Shown here piece after piece: positions 32,704 to 43,507 of a stretch of DNA of 64,000 bases. Numbering within the stretch: position 1 is the first letter of the stretch; each line of letters begins with the position of its first letter. The notes under the pieces were generated by a model. That model worked only from the letters and a program-made list of their open reading frames with translations, had not been told where the DNA came from and made no database searches. This DNA is from Undaria pinnatifida (taxonomy: Eukaryota > Sar > Phaeophyceae > Laminariales > Alariaceae), in assembly GCA_012845835.1 (NCBI GenBank), contig JABAKD010000021.1, positions 14,386,978-14,450,977 of the forward strand, in the 5' to 3' direction. The translations under genes were made by a program, and so were the position numbers.

Positions 32704-34074
32704 CATGTTGTTGTTGTTCTAGTTGTTGTTGTAGTTGTTGTTGTTTGCAGTTGTTATTATTGTAGTTGTTGTAGTTGTTGTTGCAATTGTTGTTGTTGTT
32801 GCTGTTGTTGTTGTACTACTAGTTGTAATTGTTAGTAGTAGTAGTATGTTGCTTGTTGTTGTTGTAGTAGTATTAGTTGTTGTTTAGTAGTAGTTGTAGT
32901 TTAATAGTAGTTGTAGTTTAGTAGAAATTGTAATAGTAGTTTAGTAGTAGTTGTAGTTGTAGTTTAGTAGTAGTAGTAGTTTAGTAGTTGTAGTAGTAGT
33001 TGTAGTTGTAGTAGTAGTTGTAGTAGTTGTAGTAGTAGTTGTCGTAGTACTTGTAGTAGTACATGTAGTAGTAGTTCAAGCAGTAGTTGTAGTAGTTGTA
33101 GTAGTAATTGTCGTAGTAGTTGTATGTAGTAGTACATGTAGTAGTAGTTGAAGTAGTAGTTGTAGAAGTAGTTGTGATTATGCAGTGTAGTAGTTGTAGT
33201 ATTAGTTGTGGTAGTAGTAGCAGTAATTGTAGTAGTGGTTTTAGTATTAGTTGTAGTAGTAGTTGTAGCAGTAGTAGAAGTAGTAGTTGTCGTAGTAGTT
33301 GTAGTAGTACATGTAGTAGTACATGTAGTAGTAGTTGAAGTAGTACTTGTAGTAGTAGTAGTAGTAGTAGCAGTAGTAGTAGTAGTTGTAGTAGTTGTTG
33401 TAGTAGTTGTAGTAAGTGTTGTAGTAGTAGTTTAGGATTAGTAGTTGATAGTAGTAGTTTTGTAGTGGTAGTTAAGTAGTAATAATTTAGTGGTAGTAGT
33501 TTAGTAGTAATTAGTAGTAGAAAGTTTGGAGTATTTGTTTAGCAGTAGTAGTTTAGTAGTAGTAGTAGTAGTAGTTTAGTAGTAGTTTAGTAGTAGTGTT
33601 TTGTTGTTGTAGTTGTAGTTGTAGTTGTAGTTGTAGTTGTAGTTGCAGTTGCAGTTGCAGTTGTAGTTGCAGTTGTAGTTGTAGTTGTGGTTGTAGTTGT
33701 AGTTGGTCGTTGTTGTGGTAGTTGTGGTAGTGATAGTGATAGTGGTAGTGGTAGTGGTAGTGGTAGTGGTAGTGATAGTGGTGGTGGTAGTGGTAGGAGT
33801 AGTGGTAGTGGTAGTAGTGGTAGGGATAGTGGTAGTGGTGGTAGTAGTTATTGTTGGTTGTGGTAGTTGTTGGTTGTGGTAGTGGTGGTAGTACTTGTTT
33901 GGTTGTTGTAGTAATGGTAGTAGTAGTAATAGTTGTTGTTGTTATTGTTGTTGTATTGTTGTTGTATTGTTGTATTGTTGTTGTTGTTGTTGGTTGTTGT
34001 TGTTGGTTGCTGTTGTTGTTGGTGGTGGTGGTTGTTGTTGTTGTTGTGGTTGTTATTGTTGATGTTGTTTTTGC
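32704..34074 (-). repeat. 1.4-kb compound trinucleotide array (TTG, TAG, TGG)
   Basis: Almost entirely TTG, TAG, TAGTTG and, near 33720-33850, TGGTAG triplets in irregular alternation on the plus strand. It abuts the 3' end of the minus-sense (CAA)n-tailed element at 34075, so it is most simply that element's tail, greatly expanded and mutated. Long Val-, Ser- or Thr-rich frames across it are artefacts. Confidence 0.8.
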
Positions 34075-34566
34075 ATCAACTCGCACTATCAAGTCCGTGG
34101 TCACAGGACAGGTTCCGTCCAGTCACTCTGGAGCTCAAAACTACCTCAAGGAAAAACCCTAACGAACCCAAGTTTTATATATCACAGAACTGACGCAATT
34201 CATGTCAGGTTGATACTGGTGCATACATCTCACTTCTTGCGCCTGAAAAAAACGACCATACCGTTTGCCACCCAACAAGGACTACCCATATATTGCACGT
34301 ATTTGGTAGTATCTGTCACTACGCAAACGCACGACAAACGCAAGTCAACTGGAAAAAAGAAACAAAGAAAAGAAAAATAATAAGGGAAGGAAAAATGGGA
34401 GAAGAAATAGAAGAGGAACAAACAGGGAACAAGAGGAAAGAAATTACAAGAAACGCAATAAAAGGCAAGACAGGAAGAGGAAGCAAAGAAAGGAGGAGAA
34501 AAAAAAAATGTCTTACTAGGAGACCCTAGGAAGTGACTAAAGACGACAATGGGGTCATAGAGGGTT
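34075..34566 (-). mobile_element. (CAA)n-tailed retroelement, copy D (5' truncated)
   Basis: Minus sense. It begins at a fragment of the AGACCCTAGGAACTGGCTAA block, crosses the purine/pyrimidine tract, and ends with the shared 3' module (AAGTCCGTGGTCACAGGACAGG on the plus strand). 5' truncation is usual for target-primed retroelements. Confidence 0.75.
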
Positions 34567-34929
34567 TCAAAAGAATACCAAATGTTGTCGCGACATACGA
34601 TCCTGCTGACTATACCATTAATACAGCAGTATTTGACTGACGTAGGGATGACACATACATGTTACTATTTGCGGCTAAGACCATCATTAATTTCCTCCGC
34701 ATTCTTTGCGGTTAAGACTCCTTTTTGTCGCGTTGAAGCATAGCAAAAGACAGAGCCGCTTGAGCAGAAGGACGGGCAGGATAAGTGCTTGTGCCTGTCC
34801 CCCAGCCCCTTATTATGCCCCAACCACCGGCAAATAAAAGTTATACCTTGTGGGGTAATAGCTCTGCTGATGAACAGGTTCTTGGCACAGGATGCAAAAT
34901 GCTTGATTGACGGGTCGAGGACATAGACT

Positions 34930-35330
34930 ATAATGTCAGGGTCGTTTCCTGTAGGGTACGCACAAACCATTCCCGGGGTAGATACCCCGGGTATTACCCT
35001 ACAACAAACTTCTGTTAGTTCTGTAGGACATTCATATTCGTACCCGGAACTTCTGGAAGTTCTGTACGACAGCAATACCCATACCCGGATCTTCTGCAAG
35101 TTCTGTACGCCAGTGTCACAAATACCTGCGGTGCGGGTGTATCATTTTGATGACTCATGTGAGTTCGGTGGACCCGTGCCACAGTGCCCAGATTTATTTT
35201 GAGTTCTGTAACACTCCCGTTCCCTACCAGTTACATCTGTAAGTTCAGTAGAACCCCCATACCCTAACCCGGAACTTCTGTGACTTCTGTACGAATGTGG
35301 CACAATACTCGGAGTACGGGTATTATACCT
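34930..35330. repeat. GTACCCGGAACTTCTG minisatellite, locus 1
   Basis: Degenerate units of about 45-60 bp containing CCCGTACCCGGAACTTCTG, AAGTTCTGTA and CGCCAGTGCCACAATACC. Frames through it look LRR-like (LTE, LPE) by chance. The same family occurs at 36120, 49000, 52835, 55733 and 56838. Confidence 0.75.
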
Positions 35331-35554
35331 TTGTTACAATAACCGGGGAGCCCACGTGCATTAGTTCAGGTTTAAGCCCAAAGAGTGTTCTAGTATTTTG
35401 GATCTTATTATCATGTATTATCTTGTCGGTGACACCAACCGAACAGCCAAAGTACAGCTGTATGTAGCAGTACGTAACGTATATTCATATTATGATAGTA
35501 ATGACATTAGTAGTAGCACCTAGTACTACTGTAGGTCCTCTTCACGTTTTCCCA

Positions 35555-35905
35555 TGGGCACATACTATATTAACGAAGGACACTTTTGAATCGAAGACAT
35601 CCTCTTTGATGAAAATCAAATTGAATTCAATTCGATGTGGTAGAAACATACAAATTTGGCTCCTATCGGGAAACAACGTGTTGCGTATTGTGAATGTTTC
35701 TTTTTCCCGATCAGAACAACACATAGATCTGCCGGGACGGCGATGCAGTTACCATCGACGTCTTGTACACTACCCTCTGTGTTTTGGGTAGCTTCGTTTC
35801 TTTGTCGCCGAAATTGGCTTGTATCGAGATGGTAAGAAAATTTGGACCTATGGCCGCCAATATATATTTAAGGCGCCACAACCGGAGGACGCTATGGTAA
35901 GATCT
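35555..35905 (+). repeat. old dispersed repeat, copy 1
   Basis: Partial same-strand match to 51330-51660. Shared blocks are TTAACGAAGGACAC, GAAACATA, TCGCGAAAC or TCGGGAAAC, GTATTG, CTGTGTTTT, TTTCTTTGTCG and GGCCGCCA. Strongly diverged. Possible remnant of an unidentified transposon. Confidence 0.4.
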
Positions 35906-36119
35906 GTTACAGCGCAGAATAGCAGTGAGCACGACTGTTGCCCCGGTCGTCACTCGTTGAGGTTCACGATTTATCGCCTCTCTCGGTGTTGTTTTTCTCC
36001 ATACTTAATTTTTTATTTCCCTTCGACCTACGGCAGATTGCCTCGGGGACATTGGCCCAGTGATAACATGCCATGCACGTTGGATTAAATCCTCCGCTTC
36101 GAATCAAACATACCACCCC

Positions 36120-36645
36120 CGAGGGGTTGTGCATTTACCCGGGCATTTCCCGTACCCGAAACTTTTGTAAGTTTTGTATGTGGGACGTTCATACCCGTAC
36201 CCGGGTCTTCTGTAAGTTCTGTACGCCGTGCCACAATACCTGGAATCTCTGGGAGTTCTGTAAGACTGTCATACCCGTACCCGAAACTTATGTTTGTTCT
36301 GTAGGACATTCATACCCGTACCCGCAACTTCTGCAAGTTCCGTACGCCCGTGCCCCACATTACCTGGAATTTCTTGAAGTTCTAGAAGACTGTCATACCC
36401 GTTCCCGAACTTCTGATAGTTCTGTAGGACATTCATACTCGTACCGGAACTTCTGTGGGGTCTGTACACCCCGTTCCACAATACCCGGGGTACGTGTACG
36501 TCATCTTTTATACCCGCCAGGATCTTCCGTGAGTTCTGTACGCCCGTGCCAAAACACCCGGAACTTGTGGAAGTTCTGCAACATTTTTATACCCGTACCC
36601 GAAACTCATGGAAGTTCTACTTTCAATTAACCGTTTCCCCTCACG
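36120..36645. repeat. GTACCCGGAACTTCTG minisatellite, locus 2
   Basis: The longest block of this family in the window, with about ten degenerate units, each with CATACCCGTACCCG, AACTTCTG and AGTTCTGTA. Interspersed GTGCCACAATACC segments recur every second unit, hinting at a higher-order unit of about 100 bp. Confidence 0.8.
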
Positions 36646-36649
36646 CACC

Positions 36650-37813
36650 AAAGATGGAGGGGACTGAGAAGGAATTCGCCATTCCCAAAACATAATTACT
36701 GATTTGGGTTGTGTGACGTGCATTTTCCTAACAAAACTCGCGGTGCGATATTGTACGTCATCCGGTTTAACAGATAAATTGGTGACGGTTGATAGCTGTA
36801 GGGGTACGGTTAGTATCGGTAGTATTTTTTTTAAGGCACGCCCGGGAGGTGACGACAGGTATTGTTAGTATGATAACCATAAGTCTCATATTTCGGGTAC
36901 GCACAAGAGATGAAGACAAACATGTTGCAGTTTGGTTGTCTTATACACTGCGGGCTACTTCGAGATTAGCTTGTTGTCAAACTCAACCACGATCTAGCAT
37001 AGTGCGGTACACGAAATGAAAAATCAGGTAGTGAGGAAATATGGTATTATTCACGTGTTACGATGCAGTATGTGGTGGAAATATCGGGATGTAGTTTTCA
37101 CGTTAGTTTGAAATTCCCACCCTGAATTTGTCTCGGTTATGCGCACAAGTACTGTATTAAGATTATGATACTGGAGCTTTGGTTGACAATGATTGATATG
37201 ATTTTGATTATGTTCGAGCCTCCTTTCGTTGGATCGCCCCCCGCCCTTCCTTATCATGCGCGTGTGCAGAGTGTTATGTTTAGCGGTATCTGCTGTTTGT
37301 CGGACCAAAAACAGTGAGCAGGGGGAATGGGGTACCTGGTTGAATATAAGGTTCTTATAGTCCACAGTTAGGTGCTCAATCATTTTATGTACGTGCGTAG
37401 TATACGGAAATATTGAGAACGGACGAAAATGGTCAACATTCCTGCGTGTGTTTCGGAGTTTACCTGATACCGTATCCTATGTACGCGTTTCTAGTCAAGG
37501 TCGTCAAACAGTTTAAAGGATCGTTATTTTTTTACCACGATAGCTTATCAAGTAGCAGAATGGACTAACACTCTAGCAGCACTGTCATACTACGTGTGTC
37601 CAAATCGGGAAGGAACATGCGGAATGACTTGACCCCCGATATAACAACCTCACCACGTGTAGCGAGGGGTTTGCGCTCTTATCTATCGGTATTCTGGAAC
37701 AAAATGAAACACGCGGTTGAATTCGTGCTATACCGGCATAAAACAGTTGTCGAGTCAACTTTGAAATATTGCGACATATTGCGGGGATTTGAAATATATT
37801 TGCGGGGTTTGCG
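36650..37813. other. no gene recognised
   Basis: Only short frames. Just upstream of the copia RT fragment and may contain unrecognisable retroelement sequence. Confidence 0.4.
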
Positions 37814-38098
37814 GTGAATGGTGATATATGCATTAGTTCGGTTAGGACAAACCCGCTCGAAGAAGGTCTCAAACAGACTGGCCTTTTGAGCGAGCTGGTC
37901 GAATGCTTGATGCGGCTTGCTAATCAGACACGTCCGGACATTGCGAACGCAGTGAGAGCGGTGGCTAGGAACAAAAATTCACTGAGGAAAGTACACTGGA
38001 AGACTGCAGTCGGTATTTTCGCTGTCACCGGGACTTTACGGAGGAATTTTACGATGGAACACTTGGTTGAGGAGAATGGTATAACATATCATGATTAA
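37814..38098 (+). pseudogene. pol: Ty1/copia reverse transcriptase, C-terminal fragment
   Basis: A 94-residue frame with LMRLANQTRPDIANAVRAVA, the signature just downstream of the copia RT palm (consensus YLxxTRPDIxxAV), then HWKTAVGIF as expected before the RNase H linker. The Asp-Asp active site upstream and RNase H downstream are missing. It is a remnant of a plus-strand element whose 3' LTR could be the repeat at 39095-39402, one kb downstream. Confidence 0.8.
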
Positions 38099-38099
38099 T

Positions 38100-39094
38100 A
38101 TACGCTAGGTTCGTTATTTCTACCTCTTGACATTGAAGTATGATTTTTCGAGACTTGGCAACCGTAACGGGTTTTGATAATCTATTGAACCCGGGGGCAT
38201 GCCCGCGTGATCAGGCTATGGTTTTCTCAACTAGCGCCGTGATGACACCCAGCTGAGCCCAATCATCTAATTTTCATCTTGCATGGAGGGGTCACGCCCA
38301 CCTGTTACCGCTTGTGCGGGGTAGTTTTCGCTTGACCACTTACGAGGATTGAGGCTCGGTATGTAGGAAAAAAGGTCTCAAGCTCGACGAGTTCGGTACG
38401 TCTGAACCCGAGGGCGACAAACCTTTTTACGAGCATATTTTAATTGTTGCTTGACGCATTATTCTGCATATACTAGCTGGAGTTTGGTACTTTCAAGGGT
38501 GCATGATTTTTAGAGAGGCAAGTAACTATTTGTCAACTTTTGAATCAATACCTTTTCACGATTGCTAGATTGCGTTATCTAGTGTGCCATTACTTTGCTC
38601 TTGATTTTCAATTCGGAACCTGAATAGGTTTTCAGTACGTACCCAGCAGGGAGGCATTTGTCTAGTTCGAAAGTGGGTTTTGAGACTGTTATTCCATCAC
38701 ACTTGTTGGCATCCCCATCAACTATGGAGCTTACAACCGTTTTATGTGAAAGGCTGAGTGGTTATTTTGAGGCCGATGTTTGAGTTTTTGGGTTTTCGGA
38801 ATTTGGATTTCAGATTTGGGTTTTCCATCCATGTATTTTGCATTCGAACATTTGTTTTTGGACTCAGGACTTTACGTATTAAATATTAGGTTCGTTAAGA
38901 TTGATGTTAGATACTGTCCCTCAGTTATGTCTCTAGATGCACGGAATCCTTTCCAAGGACTATAGTTCTGCCATATTCTCTCTGGTCACAGTAGTACTGG
39001 AAATATATTGATTGACCGTTGTCCTTATCAAACCGTTTTGCCCTGATGATATGAGAATGTAGCATCATGCCTTATCACTTACGAACCAGGAAGG
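38100..39094. other. no gene recognised; possible decayed copia 3' region
   Basis: No recognisable motif. Its position between an RT fragment and an LTR-like repeat suggests eroded RNase H and 3' untranslated sequence. Confidence 0.35.
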
Positions 39095-39402
39095 CAGTTG
39101 ATTGTATTCTTGGATATAATACGGATAGGATGACATTTGAGTATAGTAGGGGTTTTCAGCGATAGGTTAGCTACATTGTAGCGGTATATCGGGATGGTGT
39201 ATTTTTTTGGCTATTTCGCCGTCACTTCTCGTTGTGCTTCATTTACCGAATGAGTCTTCTTCTCTTCACGCTGCGCCTTGGCTAGGGGTAAGTAAATATA
39301 GATTTGCTCGTCTATTACTTGTCTTGATACCGGTGACTCCACTACCCCACTATTGTCAGCTCAACGGGTAAGCCCTCTACGCTTCGTATGGATCAGCAAA
39401 CA
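39095..39402 (+). repeat. ~300-bp LTR-like repeat, copy 2
   Basis: Direct-orientation partner of 31330-31612. It is about 35 bp longer in the TATAGTAGGGG part. Lying 1 kb downstream of a plus-sense copia RT fragment, it is a candidate 3' LTR. Confidence 0.5.
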
Positions 39403-39915
39403 ACATTTACGACTGAATCCCCAGAGGTGTGATAAACACTAAGCAGGTACTAGTTAGCACATGGATTTCTATTGTAGAATGTGGAGAACCCCCTTCTGAT
39501 CACCAGCGATATAGTCCAAGTGTTCGTTAGGAAGTGGGGCTTCGCGACCGTTTACGGGTTGCTGGCGTAATGAATCGCGACCCCAAGGGATCCAACCGTC
39601 GCCGACAAACGTGCGATGTTGCCTTGGGGCCACGATAATGGTGAAATAGCGGCTTTTCAATCGCCCACAAACTTGGTGGTTGACGTCGCCCACACCATTG
39701 GTGGTTAAAGGTTTATGCTGCAGAACAAAGATGACAACATGCACTGGTGGCTGCTTGCAACAACGTTTGGTTTTAGTGGAGTAATTTGACATTTGTGCTC
39801 GCCATCGTAACGTACAGCGTGCGGTCTAGCGACGCTGAATCCGATCTCCCGTCGATACTGACAAGACGTCGGCTCCCAGCTCTATCTTTCCTCTCGTACT
39901 AAACCCTTTACTCAC

Positions 39916-39990
39916 AATGCCTGCAGGGACGACGCCACAGGCTGGAAGGTGTCTTCGTCGATTGTCGAGAGTTTGTTAAGGGAGATGTAC
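39916..39990 (-). CDS. single-LRR exon (upstream set)
   Basis: A 75-bp exon, CCTGACAG acceptor and GTGAGT donor, reading YISLNKLSTIDEDTF and then QPVASSLQA. It is one LRR with an extra residue near the end. Phase 2 on both sides, joining as CTG or CTA Leu with its neighbours. It belongs to the same minus-strand series as the 41.5- and 43.5-kb exons. Confidence 0.8.
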
Positions 39991-39994
39991 CTGT

Positions 39995-41445
39995 CAGGCG
40001 CAACCGCGGCGTCAACAGAACGACGGGCAGGGAAACATAGGTACGGAGGGCCGAAAGCACGTATTGATTTACCCGGGAGAAGATCAGCCACTGTTTATTC
40101 ACGTCTGCAGCGTGTACAGCTCGACACAAATAACGTCATCGCCAGCGTGGTTTCAAGACAACAGCTACACCGTGTATTGCGTGTGATATGGTCTTTGGCG
40201 CTTCGCTTTGATCCGCTTTTCGGTCAACCTATTGCTCTAGAGTCAGCCCACGCTATTGGTGCGGCTCAAGTTTCTTATCTCCCAACATGAGTGGCACAAT
40301 GTCGCGCCAGAAACATTACTTCGACAACATATTCGTCCTGTCAATTCGACCAACTTTTCTATCCGCTAGTCAGAAAAAAATATATTCGTTACAGGGTCAA
40401 TCTAACAGATAGGGCCACACTTAAAGAGCTCAACCTGCCTGAATTGTTTGGACCCTAAACATGCACCCCCCCTTTATGGAACGACACTCTAGACAAAGCA
40501 TCCGTCTTGTCGGAAGCCAATGCTATACCGACAGGATGCCGCAGCGCGAAGAGACGGGAGTGCTGCTGCTGAGTGTCATATGGGGAAGCGGGGTAGGTAA
40601 GGGTTTACAGCGGTTGTTATCAGACTGGATAATACGTACACGTCAGCCCCGGACAGCTTGTGAGCCGACCAGCTCTCCCCGAGCGTTTGTGTTGGTCATC
40701 ACTGTTAATCAGGACAGGAAAAGTATATTCAGAGGAGTGATTAGAATGCGCCCGAATGACGCTTGCCTCAGACTTTCGAAAGAAAACAACATTGCAAGTT
40801 TCCTACAACAAAATGCAAAACTGGCCACGCCTGACCCTCAATCGTGCGGCTGAGATTTCCCCGATATTTTGGATAGAAATCTATTTGTTTGAAACGCATG
40901 CGCTGTTTCCACTAGTCTGACAGTTAGCCTACTGCACCGCTTGCACTTCTTCTGCACCTTGTGGCTTGTAATCTACTCGCCTGGTACTAAAATGTTGTCG
41001 ATGTGTACACGCCAGGGTCCTGGCTAAAGCTGGATGGCACGCTAAACTATCGTTGGATAGTTTGGGGCATATACCACCAACATACTTTAGTATTCAAGTG
41101 ACAACAAGTGACAACTTTAGTTTTTTGGTCGCCGTTTACACCCCGAGCCGAATACAACGTTCAACGGCCCTACCGCACCCCCCAGGAGCACCCCTTCGTA
41201 TTGCCGGTTTACAGCGCGACGCTGAGCACATAACAAGGAATCTGATTGTGCTATACCATTAACCTTGTGTTGCCCGCTTGAATCAAGCTTCGGGCCTTTG
41301 TCCGAATAGACGACCATGCCACGAAGTGGAAAAAAACGTACTGGTAACCATTCCCCCGAAAATGTCTCCCGTCCCGCATTCCGGCTTCGAAATGAAAGTG
41401 CCGTTGACTTTAATTCATCGCTAGAGGGAAAGACTGGAAGCGACA
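39995..41445. other. no gene recognised; probable intron
   Basis: Between two minus-strand LRR exons. A 130-residue plus frame (40461-40853) has no recognisable motif. Confidence 0.4.
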
Positions 41446-41450
41446 CTCAC

Positions 41451-41522
41451 AGCAATGCCAGAGTGCCCATGGAGTCGAACAAATCGGCCGGTATCGTTGT
41501 CAAGTCGTTCCTACTCAGGTCT
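41451..41522 (-). CDS. single-LRR exon (upstream set)
   Basis: A 72-bp exon with TTCTTCAG acceptor and GTGAGT donor, reading DLSRNDLTTIPADLFDSM and then GTLAL. One exact 24-residue repeat counting the junction residue. Phase 2 on both sides. The 214-residue plus frame running over it in antisense is not favoured because this exon has both splice sites and a canonical LRR. Confidence 0.85.
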
Positions 41523-42552
41523 CTGAAGAATGGCACGAACCGCGATGGAGGCAGGGGGAGAGATTCGGTAAAAGGGGATGAAGGAGAAACGTTAGCGACA
41601 TGTAAGCGCGAAGAAAAAGGTAGAAAAAAGGCGGCCGACGCTTGGTTCTGCGAAACAGCCTTGATCTTAGCCCACCGAAAACAACGTGAACAACAAGTCG
41701 TGTGTTCGGTCAGTCGTCCAAGGGCGTCAGAAACCGTCCATGCACGCTGTCTTCTTTCAACGTGGCCTGGTGCATTTGCAATTACGGGCACACTTACTTG
41801 TTCGATCTTCATTTCGACTCCAGAGAGAAGCAATGATAAGATGATGACGATAGCGACTTATGCATTCCACGCAAGGACTACCCAAGCGGAGCGAAAGGAG
41901 GTGTACGACGCGTGGCGCAGGATAATTACTCCTGAATATTTGACCCAACTTCCCGTATAAAAGATCAGGCCGCACTTTTCTCCAGTTTTTGTCGTTTTTT
42001 TTTTGTGCCGAAACACATTCTAATAGTTTTTCTTGCTCAAGAGCACACTCCTAACTCCCCATCCATTGGCACGCGGCACGTTGCTGTTGCGTTTTAAATT
42101 TCCTCTAACCATTGTTCACCAACAAGAAAAAAATCTGGAGGTTTTTACCGCTACATGCTCATATACACTTACCAAGAGGTGAACCCCGATTGAGTTTCTT
42201 GCCCAGCGACGTGAAATGAAATATTCCAATAGAATGTAACCATGTGGTGCTGCGTGTATGCTGCTGGGTTGCTGCTTCCGATGTTTTTTGCCCGTGACAG
42301 CGACGCCCATCGCATTATCGTTGGCAGTGGACAATGCCCACACACAAGGCATGATCAACCACGGTCTCATTACTGAACTGAGCTGCATTGAATTAAATCA
42401 CGCTCAGGATCGTCAAACGGGAAAACCAGGTAAGAGGCAGCTTACGCGTAGTTCGAATTTTCTACCGCAAAAAACCCAGTCGAATGATTCCGAAGATGTA
42501 GCACGTTTAAGACTATTCTCGTCTTGACGAGACTCTGCTGTGTGACACTTAC

Positions 42553-42618
42553 CAGTCTCGAGGCCCTGTCTCTGTGCCTAGATTTTTAGCGGTGGCGTCC
42601 AAGTGTCTGTTACGATCA
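42553..42618 (-). pseudogene. decayed LRR exon
   Basis: Between a good acceptor (TTTCTTCACAAG) and donor (GTAAGT) the frame reads DRNRHLDATAKNLGTETG then PRD. It keeps the spacing of a short LRR (RNR-L, KNL, GT-TG-RD) but with non-Leu residues at most Leu positions. It ends in TG, so joining to the next exon's leading A would make TGA, a stop. It is likely skipped in any functional transcript, or the gene is broken here. Confidence 0.45.
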
Positions 42619-43417
42619 CTTGTGAAGAAAGAGGAAAAGGTTAGTTTGAAAGTGGCGTTTACGTGGCCGAATGATAAAAAAGGGAAGTGAGAGAGAAGGG
42701 CAGGGCTTTTCCTCGTTGCCACGGCACAGAGCTCATGTTCCGGGCAGATGTACTCTACGGGTCGTCGTACTAGCCGACCGTCCAACCTATAGCAATTCCC
42801 TGTCAAGTTCCTTACATCATTCTTAGCTGCTTGTGGTGATGAGCTGGTTATCTCACATTGTACTCAACGTATCGAAACATATGTTGGATACAGTGCGTCG
42901 CCGTAAAGGAACAAACTTAATCTCGTCGCGTACTTGATTTCCCCGCATCCACATTAAGGCACGTAGTTTACCCTTGAGCAGTGACTGCACCTCAACAAAG
43001 ACATGGATTCCGACATCCATGTACGAATCTTGTCATTCACAATTCAATATTGAAATGGACATGGCCACCGTATGTCGCAGGGGATTTGGGTTCACACAGG
43101 GCGAATACCTAGTGAGCATTTTTCATCGGGTTAATGTTTTCGAATGCCTCCCACTGCTTGGTTTGAGTTTCGGTATATACTTTTTCAGTTTGGTAGGGAG
43201 ATTTTGGTGCGGTGATCTTCAGAAAATGACGCCCAGCCGTCTCGTACCGTCCCCCGCCGCCGTTGGTTTCGCCATGTGTTCCATCAATCGTTTATGGACA
43301 GGCTTGCTGGTATTGTATGGCTAACAGTGTTGGTTGCCGTTACTTTTCCCGCAATATTACGTCATGTCTCAGTGATGACGACATGCTTGCCCGCATTCTA
43401 ATAGCAGGGAAACATAC

Positions 43418-43507
43418 ATTAAAAACATGTCGCTGCGTCCAACACCGTCAAAACACGCCTTGATGTCAGGGATATCTTCGTCGGTAAGCCCGCAATTAGT
43501 CCATTCC
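43418..43507 (-). CDS. LRR N-terminal cap exon
   Basis: A 90-bp exon after a strong polypyrimidine tract and AAATTTCAG, ending before GTATGT. It reads EWTNCGLTDEDIPDIKACFD and then GVGRSDMFL, with two Cys framing GLTDEDIPDI, the pattern of an LRR N-cap. It enters and leaves in phase 2. AT plus A of the next LRR gives Ile, so the joint reads like a normal LRR start (I-D-L-S-R-N). Confidence 0.75.

Noticed and set aside
33208-34162. Long Val-, Cys-, Ser- and Thr-rich frames
   Set aside because: They are translations of a TTG/TAG triplet array and have no independent support.
34665-36730. LRR-like peptides (LTELPEIPG and similar)
   Set aside because: They arise from the GTACCCGGAACTTCTG minisatellite, lack the LxLxxNxL spacing and have no splice sites.
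41316-41960. 214-aa plus-strand frame
   Set aside because: It runs antisense over a canonical LRR exon with good splice sites (41451-41522) and shows no domain of its own.
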